Shown one piece after another: positions 35,840-44,037 of a stretch of DNA of 64,000 bases. The position numbers were made by a program, and so were the translations under genes. Location of the stretch: the NCBI GenBank assembly GCA_050745265.1, contig JBOGKE010000100.1:1-64000 (forward strand), given 5' to 3'. Position 1 is the first letter of the stretch. Each line of letters starts with the position of its first letter. The notes under the pieces were generated by a model. The model was not told where the DNA came from, searched no databases, and was given only the letters and a program-made list of their open reading frames with translations. The DNA comes from RH2-MAG17b sp050745265. Lineage in GTDB: Bacteria > Acidobacteriota > Terriglobia > UBA7540.

Positions 35840-36364
35840 TTACTTGATGACTTCAAGGCGGCAGACGATGTTGCGCGCCGGAAAAATCCAGGCCAGGTGT
35901 TTTTCGTAAAACTCGATCGAGACCGAGGCGAACGCTCTGCCGAGGTTATCAAGCAGGAAGTTTTTGCCGAAGGTGAGCCGCCGCTCGAGAATCCTGAATC
36001 CGCCCGCGTTGTAGGTGAAATTCTCAAAACTCGCCCGTTCGAAATAGTCGAAGCTGTGAAACCCGAGATGAAAGCGATGCGTGGGGTCAGTGTAAGAATC
36101 AGGCGAGCTGTAGTGCGGCGTCACGATGATGATTTCAGCGCCAGCCTCCGAGATTCGACGGACTTCTCGCATCACTCGCAGAATATCGGCTTGATGCTCA
36201 AGGAAGTGCGAGAGGAAAATCCTGCCGGCGCAGCCGTCGCGAACAGGCCAGGGGAAGCGCCCGAGCTCGCAAACGAGATCAGCCGCTGAGCCGCGCTCCC
36301 GATCGAGTCCGATCGCGCGAGGGTCCTGTTTGTGCTTGCCGCACCCGATATCGAGGATCAGCAT
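35840..36364 (-). CDS. SAM-dependent methyltransferase (class I)
   Basis: 174 residues from ATG 36362-36364; an upstream frame to 36424 has no recognisable content. The SAM-binding motif is LILDIGCGKHKQ at the start. Later elements include IFLSHFLEHQADILRVMREV and the post-strand block IIIVTPHYSSPDSYTDPTHR (P-H-Y). The Asp-x-x-His pattern with HR/H in PTHRFHLGFHSFDYF is typical of Methyltransf_11-type enzymes. Substrate is unknown. It is slightly short for the family (commonly 200-250). Confidence 0.72.
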   Translation of the reverse strand: MLILDIGCGKHKQDPRAIGLDRERGSAADLVCELGRFPWPVRDGCAGRIFLSHFLEHQADILRVMREVRRISEAGAEIIIVTPHYSSPDSYTDPTHRFHLGFHSFDYFERASFENFTYNAGGFRILERRLTFGKNFLLDNLGRAFASVSIEFYEKHLAWIFPARNIVCRLEVIK

Positions 36365-36556
36365 GAAGAAAGGCAGAAGGCAGAAACCGGAAACGAGGAA
36401 CCTCGTCCACGCGGCCCGATGCACAGAGCGGCCGTTGTCCCTTGCAGCAAGCTACAAACGCGAACCGCGCCCGGCGGAGCGCGGACAACTGACAACTGAT
36501 GGCGAGCCACGGATGACGGGCGCTTGTCACTCAGCACTCGCCACTCGTCACTGCCT

Positions 36557-37951
36557 TTACGTTCGGTCCAGATGGTACTGACGGATCTTGTACAGGAGGG
36601 CTTTGTAGCTGATTTTCAACATGCGCGCCGCTTCCTTGCGGTTCCACTTGGTATGCTTCAGGGCGCGTGAAATGGCTTCGCATTCCGCTTCGTCCTTGAG
36701 GCTTCTCACGAGCGACTTCAAGTCAGCGGGCAGCTCGTCGTGAGCAGGGCGGACGGGCGCCGCATCTTCAAACGCGGCGGGATGCTCCTCCTTCTTGACC
36801 TCCAGCTCGTTGAGCGCGAGCGCCTCATCGCCGAGGATCAGGTAGCGCTTCACGAAGTTTTCGAGCTCGCGAAGGTTCCCCGGCCAGTTATATTTCATGC
36901 AAGCCCCAATGAGGGCCGGCGAAACCGACAGCGGCATGCGCGCGTAGCGCGTGGCGAACAATCCCATGAAATGGCGGACCAGCAGGGGAATCTCTTCTTT
37001 GCGCTCGCGCAGCGGCGGAATCTGAATCGTAAACGCGTTCAAGCGATAGTAAAGGTCCTCGCGAAATTTGCGGGACGCGATCGCCTCGGGGATATTGATG
37101 TTCGTGGCGGCAAGGATGCGCACGTCCACCTTCACCATGGAGCGGCTGCCGAGGCGCGAAAACTGCTGGTCCTGCAAAACGTGAAGCAATTTCGCCTGCA
37201 GCGTGGCAGGCATCTCGCCAATTTCATCCAGCAGGAAGGTGCCTTTGTCGCATAGCTCGAATTTGCCGGGTTTCGAGCGGGTTGCGCCGGTGAAAGCGCC
37301 CGGCTCGTAGCCAAAGAGCTCGCTTTCGAGCAGGTCGGCAGGCAGAGCGGCGCAGTTTACTTTCATCCAGGTGCGGTCGGCGCGCTTGGAGAGCTTGTGG
37401 ATGAGCCGGGCCACCACTTCTTTTCCCGTTCCGCTCTCGCCGAGCATCAGGACCGGGACATCGACTTGAGCGAGCTGCGCCACTTGGGTCCGGATTTTGC
37501 GCATTGCGGGCGAGGACGAGACGAAGAACTGGTCCTCGCTCAGCTCTTCGACGTCTCCGGCTGTGTCGGGAGCGCACCGCGCGGCCAGGCAGTGATCGAG
37601 AACCGCGTCGAGCTCGGCTTTCTTGAAGGGCTTGGTAAGGTAGTCTTGGGCGCCGAGCTTGATGGCCTGAGCCACCTTTCGGGTGTCGGTGACGCAGGAA
37701 AGCATCACCACCCGCAGGCCGGGGCGAATCTGCCTCATCTGCTCGAGCGTTTCGAGTCCGTCGAGCTCGGGCATCAACAGGTCGAGCAGGACCAAGTCCG
37801 GGGCATGGCCCTCGCGCAGCCGCCGCACTGCCTCAACTCCGCTCGCCGCCGTCGACACTTCGTACGAGTCGACCTCCAGGAGCGTTTGAAGGTAACGCAG
37901 CATGCTGGGTTCGTCGTCAACGACCAGGATATTGCCGGAGTTGTTCGTCAA
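36557..37951 (-). CDS. Sigma54-dependent response regulator (NtrC/AtoC family)
   Basis: 464 residues. The receiver domain (1-120) has phosphoacceptor Asp57 in LVLLDLLMP. The AAA+ sigma54-activating domain (about 150-385) has Walker A GESGTGKE (171-178), the sigma54-contact GAFTGA loop (218-223) and Walker B GTFLLDEIGEM (237-247). The C-terminal Fis-type HTH (about 415-464: AISRALKHTKWNRKEAARML) binds DNA. It activates transcription from -24/-12 promoters. The cognate kinase gene lies 21 bases upstream, same operon. Confidence 0.96.
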   Translation of the reverse strand: MTNNSGNILVVDDEPSMLRYLQTLLEVDSYEVSTAASGVEAVRRLREGHAPDLVLLDLLMPELDGLETLEQMRQIRPGLRVVMLSCVTDTRKVAQAIKLGAQDYLTKPFKKAELDAVLDHCLAARCAPDTAGDVEELSEDQFFVSSSPAMRKIRTQVAQLAQVDVPVLMLGESGTGKEVVARLIHKLSKRADRTWMKVNCAALPADLLESELFGYEPGAFTGATRSKPGKFELCDKGTFLLDEIGEMPATLQAKLLHVLQDQQFSRLGSRSMVKVDVRILAATNINIPEAIASRKFREDLYYRLNAFTIQIPPLRERKEEIPLLVRHFMGLFATRYARMPLSVSPALIGACMKYNWPGNLRELENFVKRYLILGDEALALNELEVKKEEHPAAFEDAAPVRPAHDELPADLKSLVRSLKDEAECEAISRALKHTKWNRKEAARMLKISYKALLYKIRQYHLDRT

Positions 37952-37972
37952 CCGAGTTCTCCAGAGGTTCTA

Positions 37973-38977
37973 TCAGGCCAGCGGCTTCAGCGGAAGGAGA
38001 AAGGAAAAGGTGCTGCCGCTTCCCAATTCGCTTTCCACCCAGATTTTACCGTTATGCGCCTGCACCAATCGCCGAGCGATCGCGAGCCCAAGGCCCATGC
38101 CGCCTACCGGTTCGCCGGGCTGGGTTATTTTGAAAAAGTCGTCAAAAATCTCCTGCTGATATTCGGGGGAAACGCCGGGTCCGGTGTCGGACACCGAAAC
38201 GCGAACCGCATTCGGCTCGGACCGCTCTTTTTTCCGGCGGTCCTCCGCATACTCCTGCGCCTGCACATTGCGTCGCTCCCACATCTGCGGCTCCGCGGTC
38301 AGCCATACGGCGCCTCCGGCGGGCGTAAACTTCAGCGCGTTCTCGATCAGATTCGAGACCACGTGCTGGATTTTGTCGTAGTCGAAGGCGAACACCGGCA
38401 ACGGTTTCTGGGAAGGAAGGTAGAGCGCCACGCCTTTTTTCTGAAACGACGAAAGCCAGTAGCTGTAAAGCTCCGCAAGGCAGGCGACCAAGTCTCCATC
38501 GCGACACTTCAGGGTCAGCTTGCCGGTTTCGAGAGCGCTGTAGCTCAGGAAATCTTCTATGTACTGGCGCAGCCGGGTACAATTGATCTGCGATTCCTGT
38601 AAGATCTGCTGCTGGCGCTGATTGATGCCGCCAGGCTTCCGGGTGAGCAGGAGCTCGATGTAACCGGCGATAATGGCGAGGGGCGTCTTCAACTGGTGCG
38701 CAGCGGTACCGAGGGCCACCGTGCGGCGGTGATTTTCCTCCTGCAGCTCCTGAAGGGCTCCGAGCAACTCGAGATATCCGGAGGGCGAGATTTCTGGGAG
38801 CTCGTCCGCCGCCTGCGCAAAGCCCGTAAACACCCCGCCGCCAGAATCGAAGCGGGAAACCGGCGCTCCCGGTGCAGGCGACGCGCCTCGCCGATCCGAT
38901 CCGGCGCGTGAGGTCGATAGGGTCGGCGCCGCTGGCGCGGCTGACGGTGTTGGCACAGGCTGATGAGCTTTGGTCAT
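37973..38977 (-). CDS. Sensor histidine kinase
   Basis: About 334 residues from ATG 38975-38977, preceded by GAAGG; longer N-terminal extensions to 39139 or 38995 lack a ribosome site. It has no transmembrane segment or recognised sensor domain. A Pro/Ser-rich N-terminal tail (1-45) is followed by a coiled coil and the H-box AHQLKTPLAIIAGY with phospho-His94. The ATPase part has NLIENALKFTPAGG (N box), DTGPGVSPE (G1) and GGMGLGLAIARRLV (G2). It phosphorylates the co-transcribed sigma54 response regulator. Being soluble, it probably senses an intracellular signal or a partner protein. Confidence 0.93.
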   Translation of the reverse strand: MTKAHQPVPTPSAAPAAPTLSTSRAGSDRRGASPAPGAPVSRFDSGGGVFTGFAQAADELPEISPSGYLELLGALQELQEENHRRTVALGTAAHQLKTPLAIIAGYIELLLTRKPGGINQRQQQILQESQINCTRLRQYIEDFLSYSALETGKLTLKCRDGDLVACLAELYSYWLSSFQKKGVALYLPSQKPLPVFAFDYDKIQHVVSNLIENALKFTPAGGAVWLTAEPQMWERRNVQAQEYAEDRRKKERSEPNAVRVSVSDTGPGVSPEYQQEIFDDFFKITQPGEPVGGMGLGLAIARRLVQAHNGKIWVESELGSGSTFSFLLPLKPLA

Positions 38978-39295
38978 CTCTTTTTGCCTTCTCATCGTGG
39001 CGGTGCAGGTGGCCTGTCTGGCCCGAGGAAAGTGAAATCCGTTTCCCAGGATGAGAAAAGTTTTGCCTCTCGAGCCATCCCTGGCCCAACGGCGCAGACC
39101 GTACAATGCTCCGCAGAGCACCGCAACCCGTTGGGGCACAAGCGGTTACTGGTTGGTTCCCGGAGCCTCGTATGCACCCCTTTGGCCCATGGTGTGCTAC
39201 TATTGCACGGCTGAAGCCCAGTGTCAACGAGCTGACAGATACCGGGGTGAGGACTAGCCGTGCTGATTCCCATGGTCCTCGCGCAAGGAGTGCCT
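38978..39295. other. Divergent regulatory region between kinase and PilZ genes
   Basis: 318 bases between the start of the kinase gene (leftward) and the PilZ gene (rightward), so two promoters are expected here. TTGGCCCATGGTGTGCT at 39182-39198 resembles a sigma54 -24/-12 promoter (TGGC and TGC with correct 10-base spacing, two mismatches), about 98 bases before the PilZ gene. Confidence 0.4.
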
Positions 39296-39625
39296 GTGGA
39301 ACGGCGTCGACGCGGAAAGGAACGCCGGCTGGCTCAGCGACTGCTGCTGGCGGTCCCTGTGTTTGCCCGCGGGAAGGACGACGGGGGCAAGGAATTCCTG
39401 GAATTCACGACCACGCTCAACATCAGCGCCAACGGCGCGCTGCTGGCGACGCGCCGCCACCTGGCGCCGGAAACAAAGATTACCCTGGAGATCCCGGCCG
39501 CCCCGCTGCCGCGACTCGCGTCCAAACCTCATACCGTACGGACGCTCGAGGCTCGGGTGGTCCGAGTGGTCCAGTCCGAGCCTTCCTATTTGTCGGCGCT
39601 CAGTTTCAGCCATCCCATCACATAA
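39296..39625 (+). CDS. PilZ-domain protein (cyclic di-GMP receptor candidate)
   Basis: 109 residues from a GTG at 39296 with AAGGAG six bases upstream; ATG starts at 39260 and 39272 are less well placed. The PilZ fold starts with the RxxxR motif (ERRLAQRLLL) and has the (D/N)xSxxG motif NISANGALLA, the two elements that bind cyclic di-GMP. It ends SALSFSHPIT. It is divergent from the kinase/response-regulator operon and convergent with the PIG-L gene. A sigma54-like promoter (39182-39198) may link it to the adjacent activator. Confidence 0.8.
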   Translation: MERRRRGKERRLAQRLLLAVPVFARGKDDGGKEFLEFTTTLNISANGALLATRRHLAPETKITLEIPAAPLPRLASKPHTVRTLEARVVRVVQSEPSYLSALSFSHPIT

Positions 39626-39682
39626 ATCGGCCAAACGATAGCTGTGCTTGAGCGTTTTGTGCGGCGCGGAGCAACTGCATTC

Positions 39683-40621
39683 TCATCCGGGTCCAAACCC
39701 GAGCTGGGATTTCAGCCCGGCAACGCTGAGGGGAGTTTCGGGATCAATGATGCAGCCGCGCTCGGGCGCTACAAACTGCTCACGGGCGCGCATCAGCCGC
39801 ACGTTATAAATCTCCGCGAACGTGAATTTCCGCGCGACCGCGCCCTGGCCTCCCACCACTTCCGAGCCGCGACGCACGTTATCCATCAGACGGCAAGGGT
39901 GCAGGAGGTGATACGGGTTGCGGCGCATCTCGTCGCCGTGCTCGGCGATACCCACGAGCTGGGCGGCGACGAATTCAGGCGTGAGACCCAGCATCAGATT
40001 GGGGCGCTCCATCTGGTGCCAGAATTCCGTTTCCACGAGTAGCACGTCGCGGCGGTTGAGGTGCTCGCCAAGGGCTTCGAGCACCAGGAGGTGCGTACCG
40101 ACATGGGCGGTGTTGAAGTCCTGGGCGTGGGGCGCGAGGACGACTTCCGGCATCTCCCGGTCGAAAATCTCGCGCAAGAGATTGACCTTCTCGCGCCACT
40201 CGTCAGGTTTCGTGCGGCGGCCATATTCAGTGACCTCGTCGAGGCCGTGAGGGTGCCGCGGGACGACCAACTTGAACCCGAGCGCTTGGCAGGCGCGCTC
40301 GAGCTCGCGCAACCGCCGCGGCCGCTGGCCCTGGTCGCGGCCGAGCGTGACGGCCACACTAGTCACCGCCGCGCCCGAATCGAGGCGAAGACGAAGGGCC
40401 AGCGCGCCGCTGAGCGCCTCGTCATCCGGGTGTGGCGCGCAAATGATAACCTTTGCCTGTGCAGTTGCCTCCGCCAATGATCGCGGCGGCGTCAGCGGTT
40501 CAGCAGACGGGCCCAGGGGCACCGATTTTCCGCTTTCCACCGCACCGGTTACCCGCGCGAGATACTGCCGCCAACTCTCGTAGTGCCGGTCCCAAGCTTG
40601 TCGCGACGGCTCCGTCGCCAT
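39683..40621 (-). CDS. PIG-L (LmbE-like) family N-deacetylase
   Basis: 312 residues. The family removes acetyl groups from GlcNAc-type substrates using zinc. The hallmark is CAPHPDDEALSGALALRL with His64, Asp66, Asp67, and NTAHVGTHLLVLEAL supplies a second metal His. Residues 1-55 form an extra N-terminal helical segment. Bacillithiol deacetylases (BshB) belong to this family, but this protein is far from bshA and has an unusually long N-terminus, so it is not claimed as BshB. It converges with the PilZ gene 57 bases away. Confidence 0.88.
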   Translation of the reverse strand: MATEPSRQAWDRHYESWRQYLARVTGAVESGKSVPLGPSAEPLTPPRSLAEATAQAKVIICAPHPDDEALSGALALRLRLDSGAAVTSVAVTLGRDQGQRPRRLRELERACQALGFKLVVPRHPHGLDEVTEYGRRTKPDEWREKVNLLREIFDREMPEVVLAPHAQDFNTAHVGTHLLVLEALGEHLNRRDVLLVETEFWHQMERPNLMLGLTPEFVAAQLVGIAEHGDEMRRNPYHLLHPCRLMDNVRRGSEVVGGQGAVARKFTFAEIYNVRLMRAREQFVAPERGCIIDPETPLSVAGLKSQLGFGPG

Positions 40622-40830
40622 GTATCCTCCGCGTGGTTGGCGCTGGGATGCTATGCTGAGATTCGCTACACGGTCAGTCCGAGGCGCGCTTCACCACGGC
40701 GATTACAGAGCACGGCGGGTAAACCTCACCGGCCTCGGGAATTTTTCCGATGCGCGCCGTGAAGGGGCGCGCCGGCAAAAACCACAATACCGCGGTGCGC
40801 CCTCCGCGGCAACCCAATAGGGCCAGCAAG

Positions 40831-42312
40831 ATGTCACCGCAGAAAAACTATATTGGCGGCGAGTGGGTCGATTCGGCGGGGAAGGAGACCTTTGAGCGCG
40901 TGAACCCGGCGGACCGGCGCGACGTGGTCGGCGAGTTTCCGGAGTCGACGGCGGAGGATATCGACGCTGCCGTCGCGGCCGCCCGCGAGGCGTACAGCGG
41001 GTGGCGGCTGACGCCCGCGCCCAAGCGAGGCGAGATGTTGTATCGCGCGGCGCAGCTTCTCGAAAAGCGCAAAGAAGAGCTGGCGCGGCAAATGACACGC
41101 GAGATGGGCAAGGTGCTGACCGAGGCGCGCGGCGACGTGCAGGAAGCTATCGATATGGCCTACTACATGGGCGGAGAAGGGCGGCGCCAGTTCGGCCAGA
41201 CAATGCCCTCCGAATTGCCCAACAAGCGCTGCATGACCGAGCGCGCCCCCGTCGGCGTGGCGGCGCTGATCACGCCGTGGAATTTTCCGCTAGCGATCCC
41301 AGCGTGGAAATCGATGCCAGCATTGATCTGCGGCAACACGGTAGTGATGAAGCCCTCGCCCGAGGCGCCACTTTCCACGCTCAGCCTCGCGCGCATTTTC
41401 GAAGAGGCCGGCGTGCCGCGCGGCGTAGTGAACTGCGTCACCGCGAGCACCGCGGCAGCCGGGGCCGCGCTCGTGGAACACCACGGCGTGCGCGCGGTTT
41501 CGTTTACCGGCTCAACCGCGGTCGGCCGCGAAGTGGCCCGGAGCTGCGCGGGTTCCTTCAAGCGCCTGGCTCTCGAAATGGGCGGCAAGAACGTGATCCT
41601 TGTGATGCACGATGCGAACTTGGACCTTGCCGTGGACGGGGCCATTTGGGGCGGGTTCGGCACCACCGGCCAGCGATGTACCGCCGCGAGCCGCATCGTG
41701 GTCGACCGGCGAATCTACGCATCGTTCGCGGAAAAGTTCGTCGCGCGCGCCCGCGCGCTGAAGATCGGCAACGGACTCGACGCCTCGGCGGATGTGGGAC
41801 CGGTGATCAACGAAATCCAACTGCGGCGCATCGAGGAATACGTGAGCGTCGGGAAAAAGGAGGGGGCTACTCTGCTGTGCGGAGGCGAACGCGTAACCGC
41901 CGGCGATTGCCGCCACGGCTGGTTCTACGCGCCCACGATTTTCGGCGATTGCCACCGCGCCATGCGGATCGCGCGCGAAGAAATCTTCGGGCCCGTGGTT
42001 GCGCTGATTCCGTGCGACGGCCTCGCGGAAGCGATCGAAATCGGCAACGACGTGGAATACGGGCTTTCTTCCGCGATCTACACCGCGGATCTCGACAGCG
42101 CTTTCCGCGCCATGCGCGACATGGAGACGGGCATTTTCTACGTCAACGCCTCGACCATCGGCGCCGAAACCCACTTGCCCTTCGGCGGCGTCAAGCAGAC
42201 CGGCAACGGCCACCGCGAGGCGGCGATCGCCGCGCTTGATTTTTATTCCGAGTGGAAATCGATTTACATTGATTTCAGCGGCAAGCTGCAGCGCGCCCAG
42301 ATCGATACGTGA
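40831..42312 (+). CDS. NAD(P)-dependent aldehyde dehydrogenase
   Basis: 493 residues from ATG 40831; the extension to 40750 reads through AT-poor leader and was rejected. The Rossmann nucleotide-binding blocks are TPWNFPLAIPAWK, FTGSTAVGREVA and EMGGKN (catalytic Glu). The nucleophile is the Cys of TTGQRCTAASR. The opening IGGEWVDSAGKETFERVNPA fits the alpha-ketoglutaric-semialdehyde / succinic-semialdehyde branch, as expected at the end of oxidative pentose or hexarate pathways. Substrate is not readable. It converges with araB 24 bases away. Confidence 0.93.
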   Translation: MSPQKNYIGGEWVDSAGKETFERVNPADRRDVVGEFPESTAEDIDAAVAAAREAYSGWRLTPAPKRGEMLYRAAQLLEKRKEELARQMTREMGKVLTEARGDVQEAIDMAYYMGGEGRRQFGQTMPSELPNKRCMTERAPVGVAALITPWNFPLAIPAWKSMPALICGNTVVMKPSPEAPLSTLSLARIFEEAGVPRGVVNCVTASTAAAGAALVEHHGVRAVSFTGSTAVGREVARSCAGSFKRLALEMGGKNVILVMHDANLDLAVDGAIWGGFGTTGQRCTAASRIVVDRRIYASFAEKFVARARALKIGNGLDASADVGPVINEIQLRRIEEYVSVGKKEGATLLCGGERVTAGDCRHGWFYAPTIFGDCHRAMRIAREEIFGPVVALIPCDGLAEAIEIGNDVEYGLSSAIYTADLDSAFRAMRDMETGIFYVNASTIGAETHLPFGGVKQTGNGHREAAIAALDFYSEWKSIYIDFSGKLQRAQIDT

Positions 42313-42336
42313 GGTTTCTCAGGAAAATCCACAATC

Positions 42337-43926
42337 TCATTTTGGAGCCGAGTTGTTTACGTCTGCGGCGATCTCCCGCAATGCCGGAAGGACGTGGCCG
42401 AGGCGCGCAGCGGGCGCGTCAGGCAACCCCAGAGAAAAGTACAGATCTCGGTAGAGCGGATACAGCCTGTCATACGCCGCCGCTTCAAGCGGGTCGGGAA
42501 GCAGGGTCCTGAAAGCGGGGCACAGGGCATCCTGCGCCTCTTCGACTGAGGTGTAGCACCCGCTGATCAGAAAGGCAAAGATGGCGGAGCCGAGGCTTGT
42601 GACGTCTCCCGAAGGCACGAGAACGGGCTTGTTCAGCGCGTTCGCGTAAATTCGATTGAGGACTTCGTTCTTCCGCGGAATCCCTCCGCCGTTGATGATG
42701 CGCTTCACCGGAGCGCCGCTCTCTTCCATCCGCTCGAGAATAATCCGCGTGTGCAGCGCCGTTCCCTCGATGGCGGCGAAGAGTTCATCCTGGGCAGTAT
42801 GCATGAGGTTCCAGCCCAACGTGACGCCGCCGAGATTGGGGTTCACGAGCACGGTACGGTCGCCGTTATCCCACGTCATTCGCATTAAACCTGTCTGCGC
42901 AGCGCGGTACGACTCCAGCTTCTTCGCAAGAGCCGCGAGGTCCGACCCGGCCCGCCGCGCGATGCCGTCGAAGAGGTCGCCCACCGCGGAGAGTCCCGCT
43001 TCGATGCCCGTGTACGCCGGCAGCACCGAACCCGGCACAACACCGCACACGCCCGGCACCAGGGCCGGTCTTTCGCTGAGACCTATAATGCATGTCGACG
43101 TGCCAATTACGTTCACGACGTCGCCCAGCCGGATGTTCGCTCCCACCGCGTCCCAGTGCGCATCGAACGCGCCCACGGGAATCGGTATGCCTGCCCGCAG
43201 ACCAAGCCGCCGCGCCCACTCCGCGCTGAGCGAGCCTGCGACGTGATCCGAAGTTTCGTAGCGCCCGCCCAGCTTTTCCCTCACGCCGATGAGGAGCGGA
43301 TCGACCGAGGCGAGAAACTCCTCCGAGGGCAAGCCGCCCCACTTCGGATTCCACATCCACTTGTGGCCCATCGCGCAAACGCTGCGAGAAAGCTGGTCTA
43401 CCGACGTCACGCCGCAGAGCGTCGCGGCGACCATATCGCAATTCTCGAGCGCGGTGACGAAGCGCGAACGCTTTTCGGGATTGTTGCGCAGCCAGTGCAG
43501 CAGCTTTGCGAAGCCCCACTCGGAAGAATAAACGCCTCCGCACCACTCGATCGCCTCGACCTTTTGCGCGCGCGCGGCTTGGGTAATTTCGTCCGCTTCG
43601 CGCCAGGCGCGGTGGTCGCACCACAGGTAATAGTCATCGAGCGGCTCGATCCCCGCGCCCACCGGGATGACGCTCGATCCCGTGGTGTCGAGCGCCAGCG
43701 CCTTCACGTCCTCGCCGCGGACGCGGCTTTGCTCCTGCGCCATCCGCATTGCGCGCTCGAGCGCATCCATCTGCGCGGCGTGGCTCTGAGTTGCGAAGTT
43801 GGGATCGCTTGCCGAGCGCTTCAGCGGATAATCCGCGATGCCCGATCCGAGCCGTCCCTGGCTCTTTTCAAAGATCGACGCGCGGACGCTGAGCGTTCCG
43901 AAATCAACTCCCGCAACGATGCTCAA
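42337..43926 (-). CDS. araB: Ribulokinase
   Basis: 529 residues from a TTG at 43924-43926 with GGAGGA upstream; an ATG at 43956 would add ten residues from a repeat. AraB phosphorylates L-ribulose in L-arabinose catabolism. The FGGY-kinase ATP/sugar halves carry VAGVDFGTLSVRASIFE, LALDTTGSSVIPVG, SLLGAFDAHWDAVGANIRLG-like VGAFDAHWDAVG, GTSTCIIGL and the C-terminal RIINGGGIPRKNEVLNRIYA. Length suits the AraB family. No araA, araD or xylose genes are present. Its arabinose role agrees with the two GH51 enzymes in the window. Confidence 0.93.
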   Translation of the reverse strand: MSIVAGVDFGTLSVRASIFEKSQGRLGSGIADYPLKRSASDPNFATQSHAAQMDALERAMRMAQEQSRVRGEDVKALALDTTGSSVIPVGAGIEPLDDYYLWCDHRAWREADEITQAARAQKVEAIEWCGGVYSSEWGFAKLLHWLRNNPEKRSRFVTALENCDMVAATLCGVTSVDQLSRSVCAMGHKWMWNPKWGGLPSEEFLASVDPLLIGVREKLGGRYETSDHVAGSLSAEWARRLGLRAGIPIPVGAFDAHWDAVGANIRLGDVVNVIGTSTCIIGLSERPALVPGVCGVVPGSVLPAYTGIEAGLSAVGDLFDGIARRAGSDLAALAKKLESYRAAQTGLMRMTWDNGDRTVLVNPNLGGVTLGWNLMHTAQDELFAAIEGTALHTRIILERMEESGAPVKRIINGGGIPRKNEVLNRIYANALNKPVLVPSGDVTSLGSAIFAFLISGCYTSVEEAQDALCPAFRTLLPDPLEAAAYDRLYPLYRDLYFSLGLPDAPAARLGHVLPALREIAADVNNSAPK

Positions 43927-43954
43927 GAGCTTCCTCCAGCCGCGCTTTTCCAGC

Positions 43955-44035
43955 ATTCGGCGAACACCGCTCGCCGCTACAGAGATAATCGCCGGTCCGT
44001 GTTGCTGTAGCGGCGATCTCGGAGCCGCCGGTGCT
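43955..44035. repeat. TGTAGCGGCGA inverted repeat (family B)
   Basis: TCGCCGCTACA (43971-43981) and TGTAGCGGCGA (44006-44016) are exact 11-base reverse complements, flanked by CGGCGAACACCG and GGAGCCGCCGG. It lies between araB and the DUF4340 gene and overlaps the discarded upstream part of araB. Confidence 0.7.
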
Positions 44036-44037
44036 GG

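Noticed and set aside
35790..35851. RHS-repeat toxin gene
   Set aside because: Only about 20 codons of RHS-like sequence without start, repeats or downstream gene; kept as a remnant note only.
39683..40621. Calling the PIG-L gene bshB
   Set aside because: Same superfamily, but it has a long N-terminal extension and lies 20 kb from bshA with unrelated neighbours.
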